Of a stretch of DNA of 64,000 nucleotides, positions 49,777 to 59,510 are shown in pieces. Position numbers and translations under genes: made by a program. Where the stretch lies: the NCBI RefSeq assembly GCF_003253005.1, contig NZ_QEPZ01000002.1, positions 62,001 to 126,000 on the forward strand, written 5' to 3'. How positions within the stretch are numbered: position 1 is the stretch's first letter; each line of letters opens with the position of its first letter. The notes below the pieces were generated by a model. That model saw only the letters and a list, made by a program, of their open reading frames with translations, was not told the origin of the DNA and ran no database searches. Source of the DNA: Haemophilus parainfluenzae. GTDB lineage: Bacteria > Pseudomonadota > Gammaproteobacteria > Enterobacterales > Pasteurellaceae.

Positions 49777-50649
49777 ATGAGTAGATCTTTAGCAAAATTA
49801 CTTTCAAGTGCGGTTGTTTTAGGGAGTGTTTTTTTCTCGTTACAAACAACAGCCTCACCACAAGACTGGCAACGAATTAAGCGTCCAATTCCTGCAACAG
49901 ATGGTAAAGCAAATCCAATCGGCAGCTATTCGAATGGTTGTATTATCGGGGCAGAGCCATTGCCTTATAAAGGGGAGGGCTATCAAGTCATTCGTATGAA
50001 TAAAAACCGCTATTATGGTCATCCAGATATGATTGCCTATTTACAGCGTCTTGGACAAAAAGCGAAGTCAGCAGGATTACCAACGATGTTAGTTGGGGAT
50101 ATTGCTATGCCAGGTGGTGGTCGCTTTTTAACGGGGCATGCAAGCCATCAAATGGGATTGGACGCGGATATTTGGTTGCGTATGGGGACCATGACAGACA
50201 GCGAAGCGTTAAATTCTGACGGAAAAGGCTTGCTTGTGGTGAATCGCCAAGCACAACGAGTTGATGAAAATGTGTGGAATAGCAATCATGCAACGTTAAT
50301 CAAACTGGCCGCGCAAGATCCCAAAGTGACCCGTATTTTTGTAAACCCAGCGATTAAATTAAAACTTTGTCAAATTGCGGGTGATGATCGTGCTTGGTTA
50401 CATAAAATTCGTCCGTGGTTTGGTCATGATTCACATTTCCACGTGCGCATTGCTTGTCCGAAAGATGCCGCTTATTGTGAAGATCAAGCGCCGGTACCAG
50501 CAGGCGATGGTTGTGGCGATGAACTTTATTCTTGGTTTGAACCTGCAAAACCAGGTTCAGGCTCTTCTAAACCAAAAGTGACACCTCCAGAGCCGTTTTT
50601 ATGCCAACAGGTGTTGAGTTCGCCAAATAGTAGCGAATGGTTAGAGTAG
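49777..50649 (+). CDS. mepA: Penicillin-insensitive murein DD-endopeptidase MepA
   Basis: 290 residues, periplasmic. Signal peptide MSRSLAKLLSSAVVLGSVFF with cleavage near TTA-SPQDW. Zinc ligands of the LAS/M74 type are visible: GHASHQMGLDADIW (HxxxD-type) and HDSHFHVRIACP. Cysteines that pair in E. coli MepA are present (NGCIIG, LKLCQIAG, ACPKDAAYCED). It cleaves D-alanyl-meso-DAP cross-links. An uptake signal (49806-49814) encodes part of the signal peptide. Next to aroC and yfcA as in E. coli. Confidence 0.95.
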   Translation: MSRSLAKLLSSAVVLGSVFFSLQTTASPQDWQRIKRPIPATDGKANPIGSYSNGCIIGAEPLPYKGEGYQVIRMNKNRYYGHPDMIAYLQRLGQKAKSAGLPTMLVGDIAMPGGGRFLTGHASHQMGLDADIWLRMGTMTDSEALNSDGKGLLVVNRQAQRVDENVWNSNHATLIKLAAQDPKVTRIFVNPAIKLKLCQIAGDDRAWLHKIRPWFGHDSHFHVRIACPKDAAYCEDQAPVPAGDGCGDELYSWFEPAKPGSGSSKPKVTPPEPFLCQQVLSSPNSSEWLE

Positions 50650-50659
50650 GAGTTAAACA

Positions 50660-51427
50660 ATGGAGTTGGGGATTGATATATTAGCCATGCTTTTTGCTGC
50701 TGCCTTTATTGCTGCATTTATTGATGCGATAGCGGGTGGTGGAGGCTTAATTACAATCCCAGCCTTATTAATGACAGGTATGCCGCCTGCGATGGCATTA
50801 GGCACCAATAAATTACAAGCATTCGGCGGTGCGTTGTCGGCAAGTATTTACTTTTTGCGTAAAAGAGCGCTCAATTTATCGGAGTTTTCTTTCATCTTAC
50901 TGGTGATTTTTATCGGCTCGGTGATTGGTACCTTGCTTATTCAAAGTTTAGATGCGTCATTAATTAAAAAAGGGCTTCCATTTCTCATTTTAGCCATTGG
51001 CTTATACTTTTTATTTACGCCTAAATTGGGCGAAAGTGATCGTAAACAACGTATTTCTTACGCCGTTTTTGCGTTATGTTTTGGATCATTACTGGGTTTT
51101 TATGATGGCTTTTTCGGGCCGGGAACAGGTTCCTTAATGAACCTTGCCTGTGTGACGTTACTTGGATTTAATCTCACCAAAGCGACTGCCCATGCGAAAG
51201 TGATGAATTTAACCTCAAATTTTGCTTCATTAATTTTCTTCTTTATTGGTGGTCATGTCATTTGGACTGTCGGTTTAGTGATGATGGCAGGAAGTCTGAT
51301 AGGTGCAAATTTAGGTGCCCAAATGGTGATGGCAAAAGGCAAACAACTGATCAGACCGATGGTGGTGATTATGTCATTTATCATGACGATAAAAATGGCG
51401 TATGATCAAGGTTGGTTTCATTTTTAA
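50660..51427 (+). CDS. yfcA: TSUP/TauE-SafE family membrane transporter YfcA
   Basis: 255 residues, about eight membrane helices. FIDAIAGGGGLITIPALLMTGMPPAMALGTNKLQA (in parts) and the second repeat GFYDGFFGPGTGSLMNLA...ATAHAKVMNLTSN define the duplicated TSUP fold. Members export sulfite, sulfoacetate or similar anions, or import other acids; the substrate here is unknown. A sulfite role is tempting given the cys locus 10 kb away, but there is no direct link. 10 bp after mepA. Confidence 0.9.
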   Translation: MELGIDILAMLFAAAFIAAFIDAIAGGGGLITIPALLMTGMPPAMALGTNKLQAFGGALSASIYFLRKRALNLSEFSFILLVIFIGSVIGTLLIQSLDASLIKKGLPFLILAIGLYFLFTPKLGESDRKQRISYAVFALCFGSLLGFYDGFFGPGTGSLMNLACVTLLGFNLTKATAHAKVMNLTSNFASLIFFFIGGHVIWTVGLVMMAGSLIGANLGAQMVMAKGKQLIRPMVVIMSFIMTIKMAYDQGWFHF

Positions 51428-51436
51428 CGGTTGATT

Positions 51437-52396
51437 ATGACAGAGTCTCAGAAAAAATTACGTATTACAGCGCGAACAGGTTATGAACCACATTTTTCAT
51501 GGTCATATTTGCATCCTAAAAATTGGGGCATTTGGCTTGGTATTTTTGTGCTTTTGTTACTCGCTTTTGTACCATTTCGTTTACGCGATAAAATGGCCGA
51601 GAAACTGGCTCGTGCGCTGATGAAAAAAATTGGTAAACCACGTACTCGAGCCGAGATTAATTTGAAACTCTGTTTCCCTGATTGGACGGATGAGCAACGT
51701 AACAAAGTAATTGAAGACATGTTTGTGACGGTTGCACAAGTAATGCTCGGTATCGGTGAAATTGCTATTCGTTCAAAAAAACATTTACAAAAACGTAGCG
51801 AATTCATTGGTCTTGAGCATATCAAGCAAGCGAAAGCCGAAGGGCATAACATCATTTTGATGGTGCCGCATGGTTGGGCGATTGATGCATCTGGCATTAT
51901 TTTACATACACATGGCATGCCGATGACGTCAATGTATAACCCGCACCGAAATCCGTTGGTGGATTGGTTATGGACTTTAGCGCGTCAGCGTTTTGGCGGG
52001 AAAATGCATGCTCGCCAAAATGGGATTAAGCCATTTTTAGCACACATCAAACAAGGCCAAATGGGGTATTATCTTCCTGATGAAGATTTTGGAGCCGAGC
52101 AAAGTGTCTTTGTGGATTTCTTTGCCACTTATAAAGCCACACTTCCTGGGTTAAACAAAATGGCGAAATTAGCGAAAGCAGTGGTTATTCCGATGTTCCC
52201 ACGTTATAACGCTAAGAATGGCAAGTATGAAATGGAAATTCGCCCACCGATGCAATTAAGCGACGAGCCTGAGCAATCAGCCCGTGCGATGAACGAGGAA
52301 ATTGAATATTTCGTTACACCAACACCCGAACAATATGTCTGGATTTTACAGCTTCTTCGTACTCGAAAAGACGGGGAAGATATTTACCCAGATTAA
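51437..52396 (+). CDS. lpxM: Lipid A late acyltransferase LpxM/MsbB
   Basis: 319 residues; inner-membrane enzyme adding the last secondary acyl chain (myristoyl in Haemophilus) to Kdo2-lipid A. One N-terminal membrane helix (IWLGIFVLLLLAFVPF) and the HX4D catalytic motif in MVPHGWAIDASG; PMTSMYNPHRNPLVDWL and YYLPDEDFGAEQSVFVDFFA are typical. ATG 51437 is chosen by homology over TTG 51431. It follows yfcA by 9 bp. An uptake-signal terminator follows. Confidence 0.94.
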   Translation: MTESQKKLRITARTGYEPHFSWSYLHPKNWGIWLGIFVLLLLAFVPFRLRDKMAEKLARALMKKIGKPRTRAEINLKLCFPDWTDEQRNKVIEDMFVTVAQVMLGIGEIAIRSKKHLQKRSEFIGLEHIKQAKAEGHNIILMVPHGWAIDASGIILHTHGMPMTSMYNPHRNPLVDWLWTLARQRFGGKMHARQNGIKPFLAHIKQGQMGYYLPDEDFGAEQSVFVDFFATYKATLPGLNKMAKLAKAVVIPMFPRYNAKNGKYEMEIRPPMQLSDEPEQSARAMNEEIEYFVTPTPEQYVWILQLLRTRKDGEDIYPD

Positions 52397-52410
52397 TTCA
52401 TTTTATTTAC

Positions 52411-52446
52411 AAAAGTGCGGTCAAAATTCACCGCACTTTTGCATTT
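52411..52446. terminator. Uptake-signal dyad terminator of lpxM
   Basis: Exact signals at 52413-52421 and 52430-52438 (inverted) make an 11-bp stem, followed by GCATTTTTA. An extended -10, TGCTAGAAT (52452-52460), for apt lies just after. Confidence 0.85.
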
Positions 52447-52509
52447 TTATATGCTAGAATGCGAGCCTAAAAACAGGATTTTTTCTTACTCTTTTTTGAG
52501 CAATTATTT

Positions 52510-53052
52510 ATGAACAAACAACTTGAATTAATCAAATCTTCTATCAAATCTATCCCAAATCATCCAAAAGAAGGCATCATTTTCCGTGATATCACGAGCT
52601 TGCTTGAAGTGCCCGCAGCTTTCAAAGCCACAATCGATTTGATCGTTGAAAAGTATAAAGATCAAGGTCTCACAAAAGTGATTGGTACCGAGTCTCGTGG
52701 ATTTATTTTTGGTGCGCCAGTTGCATTAGCATTAGGCTTGCCATTTATCCCCGTTCGTAAGCCAGGCAAATTACCGCGTGAAGTGATTGCACAGTCTTAT
52801 CAATTAGAATACGGTCAAGACACCCTTGAATTGCACACGGATGCCATTTCACAAGGCGATAATGTGTTAATCATTGATGACTTGTTAGCGACAGGTGGTA
52901 CAGTTGAAGCCACCGTGAAATTAGTTCAACGTTTAGGCGGTGAAGTGAAGCATGCTGCCTTTGTGATTAATTTGCCAGAATTAGGGGGCGAAAAACGCTT
53001 ACGTGATTTAGGCATTGATTGCTACACTTTAGTGAATTTTGAAGGCCATTAA
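52510..53052 (+). CDS. apt: Adenine phosphoribosyltransferase
   Basis: 180 residues; adenine + PRPP to AMP. PRPP-binding motif [42 protein letters not shown] and [12 protein letters not shown] are characteristic. It is the first gene after a terminator and is followed by dnaX 16 bp later, the same apt-dnaX pairing as in E. coli. Apt gives AMP by salvage, relevant to the broken purA copy elsewhere in the window. Confidence 0.97.
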   Translation: MNKQLELIKSSIKSIPNHPKEGIIFRDITSLLEVPAAFKATIDLIVEKYKDQGLTKVIGTESRGFIFGAPVALALGLPFIPVRKPGKLPREVIAQSYQLEYGQDTLELHTDAISQGDNVLIIDDLLATGGTVEATVKLVQRLGGEVKHAAFVINLPELGGEKRLRDLGIDCYTLVNFEGH

Positions 53053-53068
53053 TTTTTAAAGAGATGCG

Positions 53069-55216
53069 ATGAGCTACCAAGTTTTAGCCAGAAAATGGCG
53101 ACCAAAAAACTTTTCTGAAGTAGTGGGGCAAAGCCATGTGCTCACTGCTTTAGAAAACGGTTTAAAAGAAAACCGTTTACATCATGCTTATTTATTTTCC
53201 GGTACTCGTGGCGTAGGTAAAACCTCCATTGCTCGTTTATTTGCGAAAGGCTTGAACTGCGTAAATGGTATTACAGCCGATCCTTGCGGTGAATGTGAAA
53301 ACTGCAAAGCGATCGAAGCGGGCAACTTTATCGATTTAATTGAAATCGATGCGGCTTCTCGTACGAAAGTAGAAGATACGCGTGAGCTATTAGACAATGT
53401 GCAATATAAGCCGGTCGTGGGGCGTTATAAAGTCTATCTTATCGATGAAGTGCATATGCTTTCCCGCCATTCTTTCAATGCGTTGTTAAAAACCTTGGAA
53501 GAACCGCCTGAATATGTGAAATTCTTACTCGCGACAACGGATCCTCAAAAATTACCGATTACGATTTTATCCCGTTGTATGCAATTTCATCTCAAAGCAT
53601 TAGATGAACCGCAAATTTCAGCACATCTTAATCGCGTGCTTACTGCCGAAAATATTCATTTTGATGCGCCAGCACTAGATAAATTAGCCAAAGCTGCACA
53701 AGGTAGTATTCGCGATAGCTTAAGTTTAACGGATCAAGCCATTGCCATGGGCAACGGTAAGGTTTCTACCGATGTGGTGAATACCATGCTTGGGCTGTTA
53801 GATGAAGATCAGCCGATTGAAATCATTTACGCTTTACATCAAGGTAACGGTGAGCGTTTAATGAAAACCATCCAAACGGTGGCAGAAAAAGCGGGCGATT
53901 GGGATGAATTACTGGCAGAAACGGCAGAGAAATTACATCAAATTGCATTAATGCAGTTACTCGCTAAAAATGCTACGGACGAAAACGATCATCTCGGTTT
54001 TCTGGCTAAACATATTTCACCGGAAGACGTACAATTTTTCTATCAAGTGATTGTATCGGGTCGAAAAGAATTAGCCTCCGCACCTAATCGTCGAATTGGT
54101 GCAGAAATGACATTATTGAGGGCATTGGCATTCCACCCAAAGTTCCTTACGGCAGCACAAACGCCTAAACAAGGTGGGCTATCCCCTGAACAAAATACAC
54201 AGAAAAGTGCGGTTGAAAATCAGCCTGTTTCTGGTTATGTGGATATGCCAGTGCTGTCGCAAAACATCAAAGCAAATTATTCTGCACAAGCGCAAAAGCC
54301 GATGGCCCAATCAGCAGTTGCGCATTCTTCACCTTCTCAACCTGTTTCCACGCAAACCACATCTTCATTGAATTTAGCCAGCCTTGCTGCGCTGGAAGCA
54401 TTGAATCAATTGACGAAAATTGAGCAATCAGAGCGCCAACATCATCATGATGAACAGCAAGCCGCCGTAGAAGAAACCTTACATCATCTCCAAGAGTTGG
54501 ATGAGCAAAAAAATTCACCAAAAATGACCGCACTTCCTGTGCGAGAAATGACCCCACCAAAAGCGACGCAAACGAAAAAAGTAGCGGTGTCAAATCCAAT
54601 GACTCAACAAGCAGAAGCGTTAAAGCAAAGTGTTGAGACGGTTGAAAATACCATTGATGACAATGCTGAAATGGACGCGGAAGAGCAGGAAATTCTGGAT
54701 GCGGAAACTTACCGTTGGGAGTGGAGTAATCCGGATTTAGCTAAAGTGGATAGCGGTGTGCGACCTTCTGATATTAAACAGGCGATTTTAAAAGATGTGA
54801 CACCAGAATTGCGTGAGAAAATTATTCAAATTACGCAAAAACAAGATCCTTGGACGGATATCGTTGAACGCTCTGGCGTGATTGGTTTTTCAAAAGAGTT
54901 AGCATTAAATTGTTTCATCAAGTCGCAAACAGAAGATGAAATTCAACTTGGGCTTCATTCTGAAAAAGCCCATTTAAAACAAGATCGAAATATTAAAAAT
55001 TTAGTGGATCATCTTGAACGTTTATATGAAAAACCAGTCAAATTGTCGATTTTTGTTGAAGATTCCGATGTTTTAACACCGATGGATTATCGTAAAAAGG
55101 TTTATCAAGACTTGCGTGAACAGGCACGTACGGATTTACAGCAAGATAAAAAACTGCTTTTATTGCAAAAAGAGTTTGATGCGAAGTTGGATGTCGAAAG
55201 CATTCGACCAGTTTAA
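53069..55216 (+). CDS. dnaX: DNA polymerase III subunit tau (and possibly gamma)
   Basis: 715 residues; clamp-loader ATPase and replisome organiser. Walker A FSGTRGVGKTSIARLFAK (in parts), zinc module CVNGITADPCGECENC, DEVHMLSRHSFNALLKTLEEPP, and the SRC motif TILSRCMQFHLK. A low-complexity linker (~380-520) joins domain V (~560-715), which binds polymerase and helicase. An in-frame A AAA AAT heptamer at 54508-54514 (codons 480-482) could permit a -1 frameshift to a gamma-like product. Two uptake signals lie in the linker. Confidence 0.96.
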   Translation: MSYQVLARKWRPKNFSEVVGQSHVLTALENGLKENRLHHAYLFSGTRGVGKTSIARLFAKGLNCVNGITADPCGECENCKAIEAGNFIDLIEIDAASRTKVEDTRELLDNVQYKPVVGRYKVYLIDEVHMLSRHSFNALLKTLEEPPEYVKFLLATTDPQKLPITILSRCMQFHLKALDEPQISAHLNRVLTAENIHFDAPALDKLAKAAQGSIRDSLSLTDQAIAMGNGKVSTDVVNTMLGLLDEDQPIEIIYALHQGNGERLMKTIQTVAEKAGDWDELLAETAEKLHQIALMQLLAKNATDENDHLGFLAKHISPEDVQFFYQVIVSGRKELASAPNRRIGAEMTLLRALAFHPKFLTAAQTPKQGGLSPEQNTQKSAVENQPVSGYVDMPVLSQNIKANYSAQAQKPMAQSAVAHSSPSQPVSTQTTSSLNLASLAALEALNQLTKIEQSERQHHHDEQQAAVEETLHHLQELDEQKNSPKMTALPVREMTPPKATQTKKVAVSNPMTQQAEALKQSVETVENTIDDNAEMDAEEQEILDAETYRWEWSNPDLAKVDSGVRPSDIKQAILKDVTPELREKIIQITQKQDPWTDIVERSGVIGFSKELALNCFIKSQTEDEIQLGLHSEKAHLKQDRNIKNLVDHLERLYEKPVKLSIFVEDSDVLTPMDYRKKVYQDLREQARTDLQQDKKLLLLQKEFDAKLDVESIRPV

Positions 55217-55256
55217 AACTCATTTCTCTAAATTTTAACTTTATAAAGGAAAGAAT

Positions 55257-56105
55257 ATGGCGTTTAGCTCTCTTTTTACTCTTATTGATGACATTGCATC
55301 GATTCTTGATGATGTCGCCTTGATGACCAAAATGGCAGCTAAGAAAACCGTTGGCGTGGTAGGCGATGACTTAGCCTTAAATGCTAATCAGGTAACAGGG
55401 GCATCTTCCGATCGTGAATTACCCATTGTTTGGGCTGTCACCAAAGGATCGTTAGTCAATAAAATCATTTTAATTCCAATTGCTTTACTGCTTTCTGCGT
55501 TTTTACCTTGGTTGATCGTGCCGCTTCTGATGATTGGTGGGGCGTATTTGTGTTTTGAAGGTGTAGAGAAAATTCTACATAAATTTATTGCTCATGAAGA
55601 GCATGAAGAAAAAACAACCTTTAATGAAGCCGCTAAAATTAAAGGGGCAATTCGTACCGATTTTATTCTTTCCGCTGAAATTATTATCATTGCATTGGGC
55701 GAATTAACCGAAGCGAGCTTGCTGACTCGCATCATTTCCCTTTCGATAGTCGGTATCGGAATTACTATTTTTGTTTATGGCTTAGTCGCATTGATTGTTA
55801 GAGCGGATGATTTCGGTTTATACCTTATCAAAAAAGGTGGTGTGGCGAAGTCAATCGGAAATGCAATTTTAGTGATTATGCCAAAATTTATGCGTTCACT
55901 TAGTTTTATCGGTACACTTGCGATGTTCTTAGTCGGTGGCGGTATTTTTGTGCATAATGTGGATTTCATTCATCATTTGCTCGCTGATTATCAATTAGCA
56001 GATGGCTTATTAGGTAATGTGGCAACGTTAGTTGTTGGTGTGATTGTTGGGGCGATTGCTTGTATGATTGTATTACCGGCGATGAAATTATTCGGTAAAC
56101 ACTAA
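55257..56105 (+). CDS. yedI: DUF808 membrane protein YedI
   Basis: 282 residues. MAFSSLFTLIDDIASILDDVALMTKMAAKKTVGVVGDDLAL (in parts) is the diagnostic N-terminus of the DUF808/YedI family; about five to six hydrophobic segments follow from residue 70, with a charged loop FIAHEEHEEKTTFNEAAKIKGAI between the second and third. Inner-membrane protein of unknown function. RBS aaagga. It follows dnaX after 40 bp without an evident terminator, and an uptake-signal-like hairpin ends it. Confidence 0.88.
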   Translation: MAFSSLFTLIDDIASILDDVALMTKMAAKKTVGVVGDDLALNANQVTGASSDRELPIVWAVTKGSLVNKIILIPIALLLSAFLPWLIVPLLMIGGAYLCFEGVEKILHKFIAHEEHEEKTTFNEAAKIKGAIRTDFILSAEIIIIALGELTEASLLTRIISLSIVGIGITIFVYGLVALIVRADDFGLYLIKKGGVAKSIGNAILVIMPKFMRSLSFIGTLAMFLVGGGIFVHNVDFIHHLLADYQLADGLLGNVATLVVGVIVGAIACMIVLPAMKLFGKH

Positions 56106-56122
56106 AAACGAGATAAAAAATA

Positions 56123-56158
56123 ACCGCACTTTGATTGTTTCAAGGTGCGGTTTTTTTA
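56123..56158 (+). terminator. Terminator of yedI
   Basis: ACCGCAC (56123-56129) and GTGCGGT (56145-56151) with further partial pairing inside, then TTTTTTT. Only the left arm is an exact uptake signal. Confidence 0.85.
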
Positions 56159-56171
56159 TGGATGGAACAGA

Positions 56172-57425
56172 CTATTTACGAGAAGTGTAATCGCCGACAC
56201 AAATCCATTTATAACTGGTTAAGGCTTCTAATCCCATTGGGCCGCGAGCATGAAGTTTTTGAGTACTTACCGCCACTTCAGCACCTAAACCAAATTGCCC
56301 GCCATCGGTAAATCGGGTACTTGCATTAACATACACAGCTGCCGCATCTACTTGATTAATAAACTGTGTCGCTAATCGTTGGTTTTCCGTTAAGATACTT
56401 TCTGAATGTTGTGTGCCATATTCACGAATGTGAGCAATTGCCTCATCCATATCTTCAACCACCACGACATTGAGATCGAGTGAGCCCCATTCTTGACGTA
56501 GTGCTTGTTCGGTCACTTCTTGCACATCGACATTTGCAGCTTGAAGAATCGAAAGTGCGGTCGATTTTGCATGGAATTTTACTTTTTTCTCGGCTAAATA
56601 TTTCGCGAGTTTTGGTAGGAAGGTTTCTGCAATCGAGCGTTGAACTAAAAGCGTTTCCAACGTATTACATGTGCTTGGACGTTGGCATTTTGCATTGGCA
56701 ATCACCGCAAGGGCTTTTTCTTGGTCAGCACTTTCTTCCACAAAAAGATGGCAAACACCCACACCACCGACAATCACCGGAATAGTAGAATGTTGTTTAC
56801 AAAGCTCATGTAAACCGGCGCCCCCACGAGGAATAATCATATCCACGTAGCGATCCAATTTAAGCAGTTGCATCACAAGTTCACGATTCGGATCGGTAAT
56901 AGCTTGGACTGCATGGCGTGGTAATCCCGCTTGTTCAAGGGCATTTTGTACCACTTCCACTAAAATTTGGTTGGAATGTTGTGTTTCTTTTCCACCACGT
57001 AAAATCACGGCATTACCGGTTTTTAAGCAAAGACTCGCCACATCAATGGTGACATTGGGACGTGCTTCGTAAATGGTACCAATTACGCCAAGCGGTGTAC
57101 GAACGCGTTCGATTTTTAATCCGCTATCTAAGGAGCCCCCATCAATGATTTTCCCCACTGGATCGGCGAGAGAAATCACATGGCGTACATCGTTCGCAAT
57201 GCCTTTTAGGCGATCTTCGGTTAATAAGAGGCGGTCAATTAAGGCTTCAGATAAGCCGTTTTGTTTCGCGATTTCAATATCTTTTTGGTTCGCGGCTAGA
57301 ATACGCTCCGCTTGTTGTTCTAATTGCTCTGCAATAATACTGAGCGCATGATTTTTTTCAGTGGTGTTTAACTGCGCTAAAATAAAGGCTGCATCTTTAG
57401 CCTGTTTGCCCATTTGTTCTAACAT
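56172..57425 (-). CDS. proA: Gamma-glutamyl phosphate reductase
   Basis: 417 residues; NADPH-dependent formation of glutamate-5-semialdehyde in proline synthesis. Catalytic Cys in [41 protein letters not shown] (in parts), [32 protein letters not shown] are family signatures. Downstream of yicG by 15 bp on the minus strand, so likely cotranscribed with it. proB is not adjacent. One uptake signal (56553-56561). Confidence 0.97.
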   Translation of the reverse strand: MLEQMGKQAKDAAFILAQLNTTEKNHALSIIAEQLEQQAERILAANQKDIEIAKQNGLSEALIDRLLLTEDRLKGIANDVRHVISLADPVGKIIDGGSLDSGLKIERVRTPLGVIGTIYEARPNVTIDVASLCLKTGNAVILRGGKETQHSNQILVEVVQNALEQAGLPRHAVQAITDPNRELVMQLLKLDRYVDMIIPRGGAGLHELCKQHSTIPVIVGGVGVCHLFVEESADQEKALAVIANAKCQRPSTCNTLETLLVQRSIAETFLPKLAKYLAEKKVKFHAKSTALSILQAANVDVQEVTEQALRQEWGSLDLNVVVVEDMDEAIAHIREYGTQHSESILTENQRLATQFINQVDAAAVYVNASTRFTDGGQFGLGAEVAVSTQKLHARGPMGLEALTSYKWICVGDYTSRK

Positions 57426-57440
57426 AATTATTCCTTTTAA

Positions 57441-58103
57441 TTATTTCGTTTTCTTCGGTAATTTATCATTTGTTTCCTCATCTTGCTCTTGGAAATCGAA
57501 AACGGGTAATCCCCAACCAAATCGAACTGCAAGTAAGCGTAATGCAAAACCACTGAATAACGTGAGTAAAATTGAAAGCGTGTGTTCTACTTGAAGGTGT
57601 TGTAATGCCATATACATAGCGGCAGAGAAGAATGACACGCTGGCGTAAAGTTCTTTTTGGAATACAAGGGGAATGCGGTTACAGAGTAAATCACGCAACA
57701 CACCACCAAATGCACCTGTCACGGTTGCAGCAATGGATGTCACAGTAAAACCATAACCCATATCAATGGCAATCTGCGCACCGATAATGGAATACACGAT
57801 TAATCCTAAGGCATCTAATACCAAGAAAATTGTGCGGAAGTAGCGCATGAAATGTTTGATGAAAGGTGCGATAAAAACCGTTAATACCGCTGCACCAGCC
57901 ACCATAATGAAATATTCAGGATGTTTAACCCAGCCAAGCGGGTAGTGTCCAAGTAATACATCGCGTACCGAACCGCCACCAATCGCCGTCACACAGGCAA
58001 TAATAATTACCCCAAAAATATCCATTTTTTCTCGTCCAGCGGCTAATGCACCGGTAATTCCTTCGGCAGTTATTCCAATAATGTAAAGTACGCTTAATAG
58101 CAT
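57441..58103 (-). CDS. yicG: UPF0126/TRIC-type membrane protein YicG
   Basis: 220 residues, seven predicted helices in two repeats. The repeated signature is visible as [23 protein letters not shown] and [19 protein letters not shown]. Bacterial members are related to trimeric intracellular cation (TRIC) channels and conduct K+; the physiological role here is unknown. The C-terminus is charged ([13 protein letters not shown]). It heads a yicG-proA unit; an uptake signal (58120-58128) lies in its upstream region. Confidence 0.9.
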   Translation of the reverse strand: MLLSVLYIIGITAEGITGALAAGREKMDIFGVIIIACVTAIGGGSVRDVLLGHYPLGWVKHPEYFIMVAGAAVLTVFIAPFIKHFMRYFRTIFLVLDALGLIVYSIIGAQIAIDMGYGFTVTSIAATVTGAFGGVLRDLLCNRIPLVFQKELYASVSFFSAAMYMALQHLQVEHTLSILLTLFSGFALRLLAVRFGWGLPVFDFQEQDEETNDKLPKKTK

Positions 58104-58236
58104 TTTTTTGTGGTTCCTAAAGTGCGGTTATAATTTTGCTTATTTTAAAAGGGAATGAGTCAAAATGCACGAAAGCCATTAAAAAAAGCTGTAAATTTTG
58201 GCATAATGACGCCTTCTTTTTCTAATCGAGAATCTT

Positions 58237-59037
58237 ATGTCAGAAGAACAATCCAAACCCTTAGCCGCATTTCTTGCTCTCTTGCCAATTGGGTTGCTAT
58301 TAATTATTGAATTTTTTGCAGAGTCTTTGCAATCTGCTGAAAAACTGATTCCTCATTTAGCCTTTGGTGTGCTGATTGCTCAGCTACTTTGTTTGGTAGC
58401 CTTTATTAAAGGTGAAATTTGTCCAGGACAACGCGGACGTTTAATCAAAGCAAATGTCTGTTTTGTACTTTATTGGTTAGTTTGGCTTGGAATGAGCTTA
58501 GCCTCACCACATCATTACGTGATGACTGATATTGTTAGCTTATGCGGATTATCTGCCGTATATGCAGTATGGAAACAACCTAAAGATGAATCAGCTCGCC
58601 ATGGTTTTCTCTTAATGGCATCTTTGGTGAGTGGATTGGGTGTCATTGCCTATTTGATGATTTTCTTCGGCAATCCAACACCGAATTTCATGCAATATAA
58701 CCCACTTGCACAAGCTTTAATGGGCGTATTGTTAGCGAATTTATGTTTGTCCGTTTCTCGTAATCGTTTACAAGGTTTTATAGCATTACTGCCGTTATTG
58801 ATGATTTTACTGCTTGCGCTTAATGCGTTGGCAGTACTGATTTTTATTATTTATCAAGGCACAAGTGCGGTCGTTTTTTCGAACGTTTTCGCATACGGCA
58901 TTTATTTTCTGCTTCACTTAGTGATAGCGGGTGTATTGCTCTTACACAGTGTAAATAAATGGAAACTCAGCTATAACAGCCTACTCATTTTATTCTTTAT
59001 GGCTAGTAGCTTGCCAGTCTGGGCGATGTTTATTTAA
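58237..59037 (+). CDS. Unrecognised multi-spanning membrane protein
   Basis: 266 residues that I do not recognise. It has about eight hydrophobic segments (starting AAFLALLPIGLLLIIEFFAE), few charged loops, and short termini. A typical inner-membrane protein; no transporter or enzyme motif is visible. The RBS is not strong. An uptake signal lies at 58863-58871. The stop TAA shares a base with the ATG of the next small membrane gene (TAATG), suggesting translational coupling and a joint function. It could be a conserved Pasteurellaceae hypothetical. Confidence 0.75.
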   Translation: MSEEQSKPLAAFLALLPIGLLLIIEFFAESLQSAEKLIPHLAFGVLIAQLLCLVAFIKGEICPGQRGRLIKANVCFVLYWLVWLGMSLASPHHYVMTDIVSLCGLSAVYAVWKQPKDESARHGFLLMASLVSGLGVIAYLMIFFGNPTPNFMQYNPLAQALMGVLLANLCLSVSRNRLQGFIALLPLLMILLLALNALAVLIFIIYQGTSAVVFSNVFAYGIYFLLHLVIAGVLLLHSVNKWKLSYNSLLILFFMASSLPVWAMFI

Positions 59038-59240
59038 TGGATAAAGTAAAATCTTACGCCGCCCCGATGTTAGTCGTGGGCTGCGTGCTATTCGGTTTAT
59101 TGCTTCTTTCTGAACCGGTGGTGGCGCTCGTGATTGATTATTTTGGTTTGGATAAGCCCATTAATCATTGGCAATGGGCGGGTGCAGTGCTGACATTAGT
59201 CGCGATTTATCTTGGCTCTCAAAAAAGCAAAACTACTTAA
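59037..59240 (+). CDS. Small two-helix membrane protein
   Basis: 67 residues with two hydrophobic segments (APMLVVGCVLFGLLLLSEPV and WQWAGAVLTLVAIYLG) joined by a short loop with DYFGLDKPINH, and a basic C-terminus (SQKSKTT). It resembles an EamA/multidrug-transporter half-repeat end only loosely; no function is assigned. It starts within the preceding gene's stop codon (TAATG), and an uptake-signal terminator follows 4 bp after its stop. The tight coupling supports it as a real gene. Confidence 0.72.
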   Translation: MDKVKSYAAPMLVVGCVLFGLLLLSEPVVALVIDYFGLDKPINHWQWAGAVLTLVAIYLGSQKSKTT

Positions 59241-59246
59241 AACAAA

Positions 59247-59277
59247 AAAGTGCGGTAAATTTCACCGCACTTTGCTT
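59247..59277. terminator. Uptake-signal dyad terminator
   Basis: AAAGTGCGGT (59247-59256) and ACCGCACTTT (59264-59273) pair perfectly; it lies between the small membrane gene and the converging ydcH-like gene. Confidence 0.85.
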
Positions 59278-59291
59278 TCAGATTAAACCAA

Positions 59292-59510
59292 TTACTCAGC
59301 TGCTTTCTTTTTCAAGTATTGATAGAGCTCGTCTTTAATCCGTAATTTTTCTTTTTTCAAGTTCTCAATTTCCGTATGAGTAGCGAGTTCTATGTTATCA
59401 ATCTTATTTTTGATCTCTTGGTCTAACACATTGTGTTTTTCAAACAAGCGATCAAAATAAGCATCTTTGTTTTTAAGATTAGTGATTAAATCGCGAAATT
59501 CAGGAAACAT
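59292..59510 (-). CDS. YdcH family (DUF465) small protein
   Basis: 72 residues: MFPEFRDLITNLKNKDAYF, then FDRLFEKHNVLDQEIKNK and KKEKLRIKDELYQYLKKK. This charged helical-hairpin pattern with HNxLDxxI and LKKxKLxxKDEL is the DUF465/YdcH signature; the E. coli YdcH is 74 aa. Function unknown. RBS (AGGAGT) on the minus strand lies 6 bases before the ATG. Alone, convergent with the previous genes and divergent from serS across 238 bp that otherwise holds one uptake signal (59619-59627). Confidence 0.9.
   Translation of the reverse strand: MFPEFRDLITNLKNKDAYFDRLFEKHNVLDQEIKNKIDNIELATHTEIENLKKEKLRIKDELYQYLKKKAAE

Noticed and set aside
54570-54590. AAAAAAG run in dnaX as the frameshift site
   Set aside because: The zero frame is ACG AAA AAA GTA, not the X XXY YYZ phase; the A AAA AAT at 54508 fits better.
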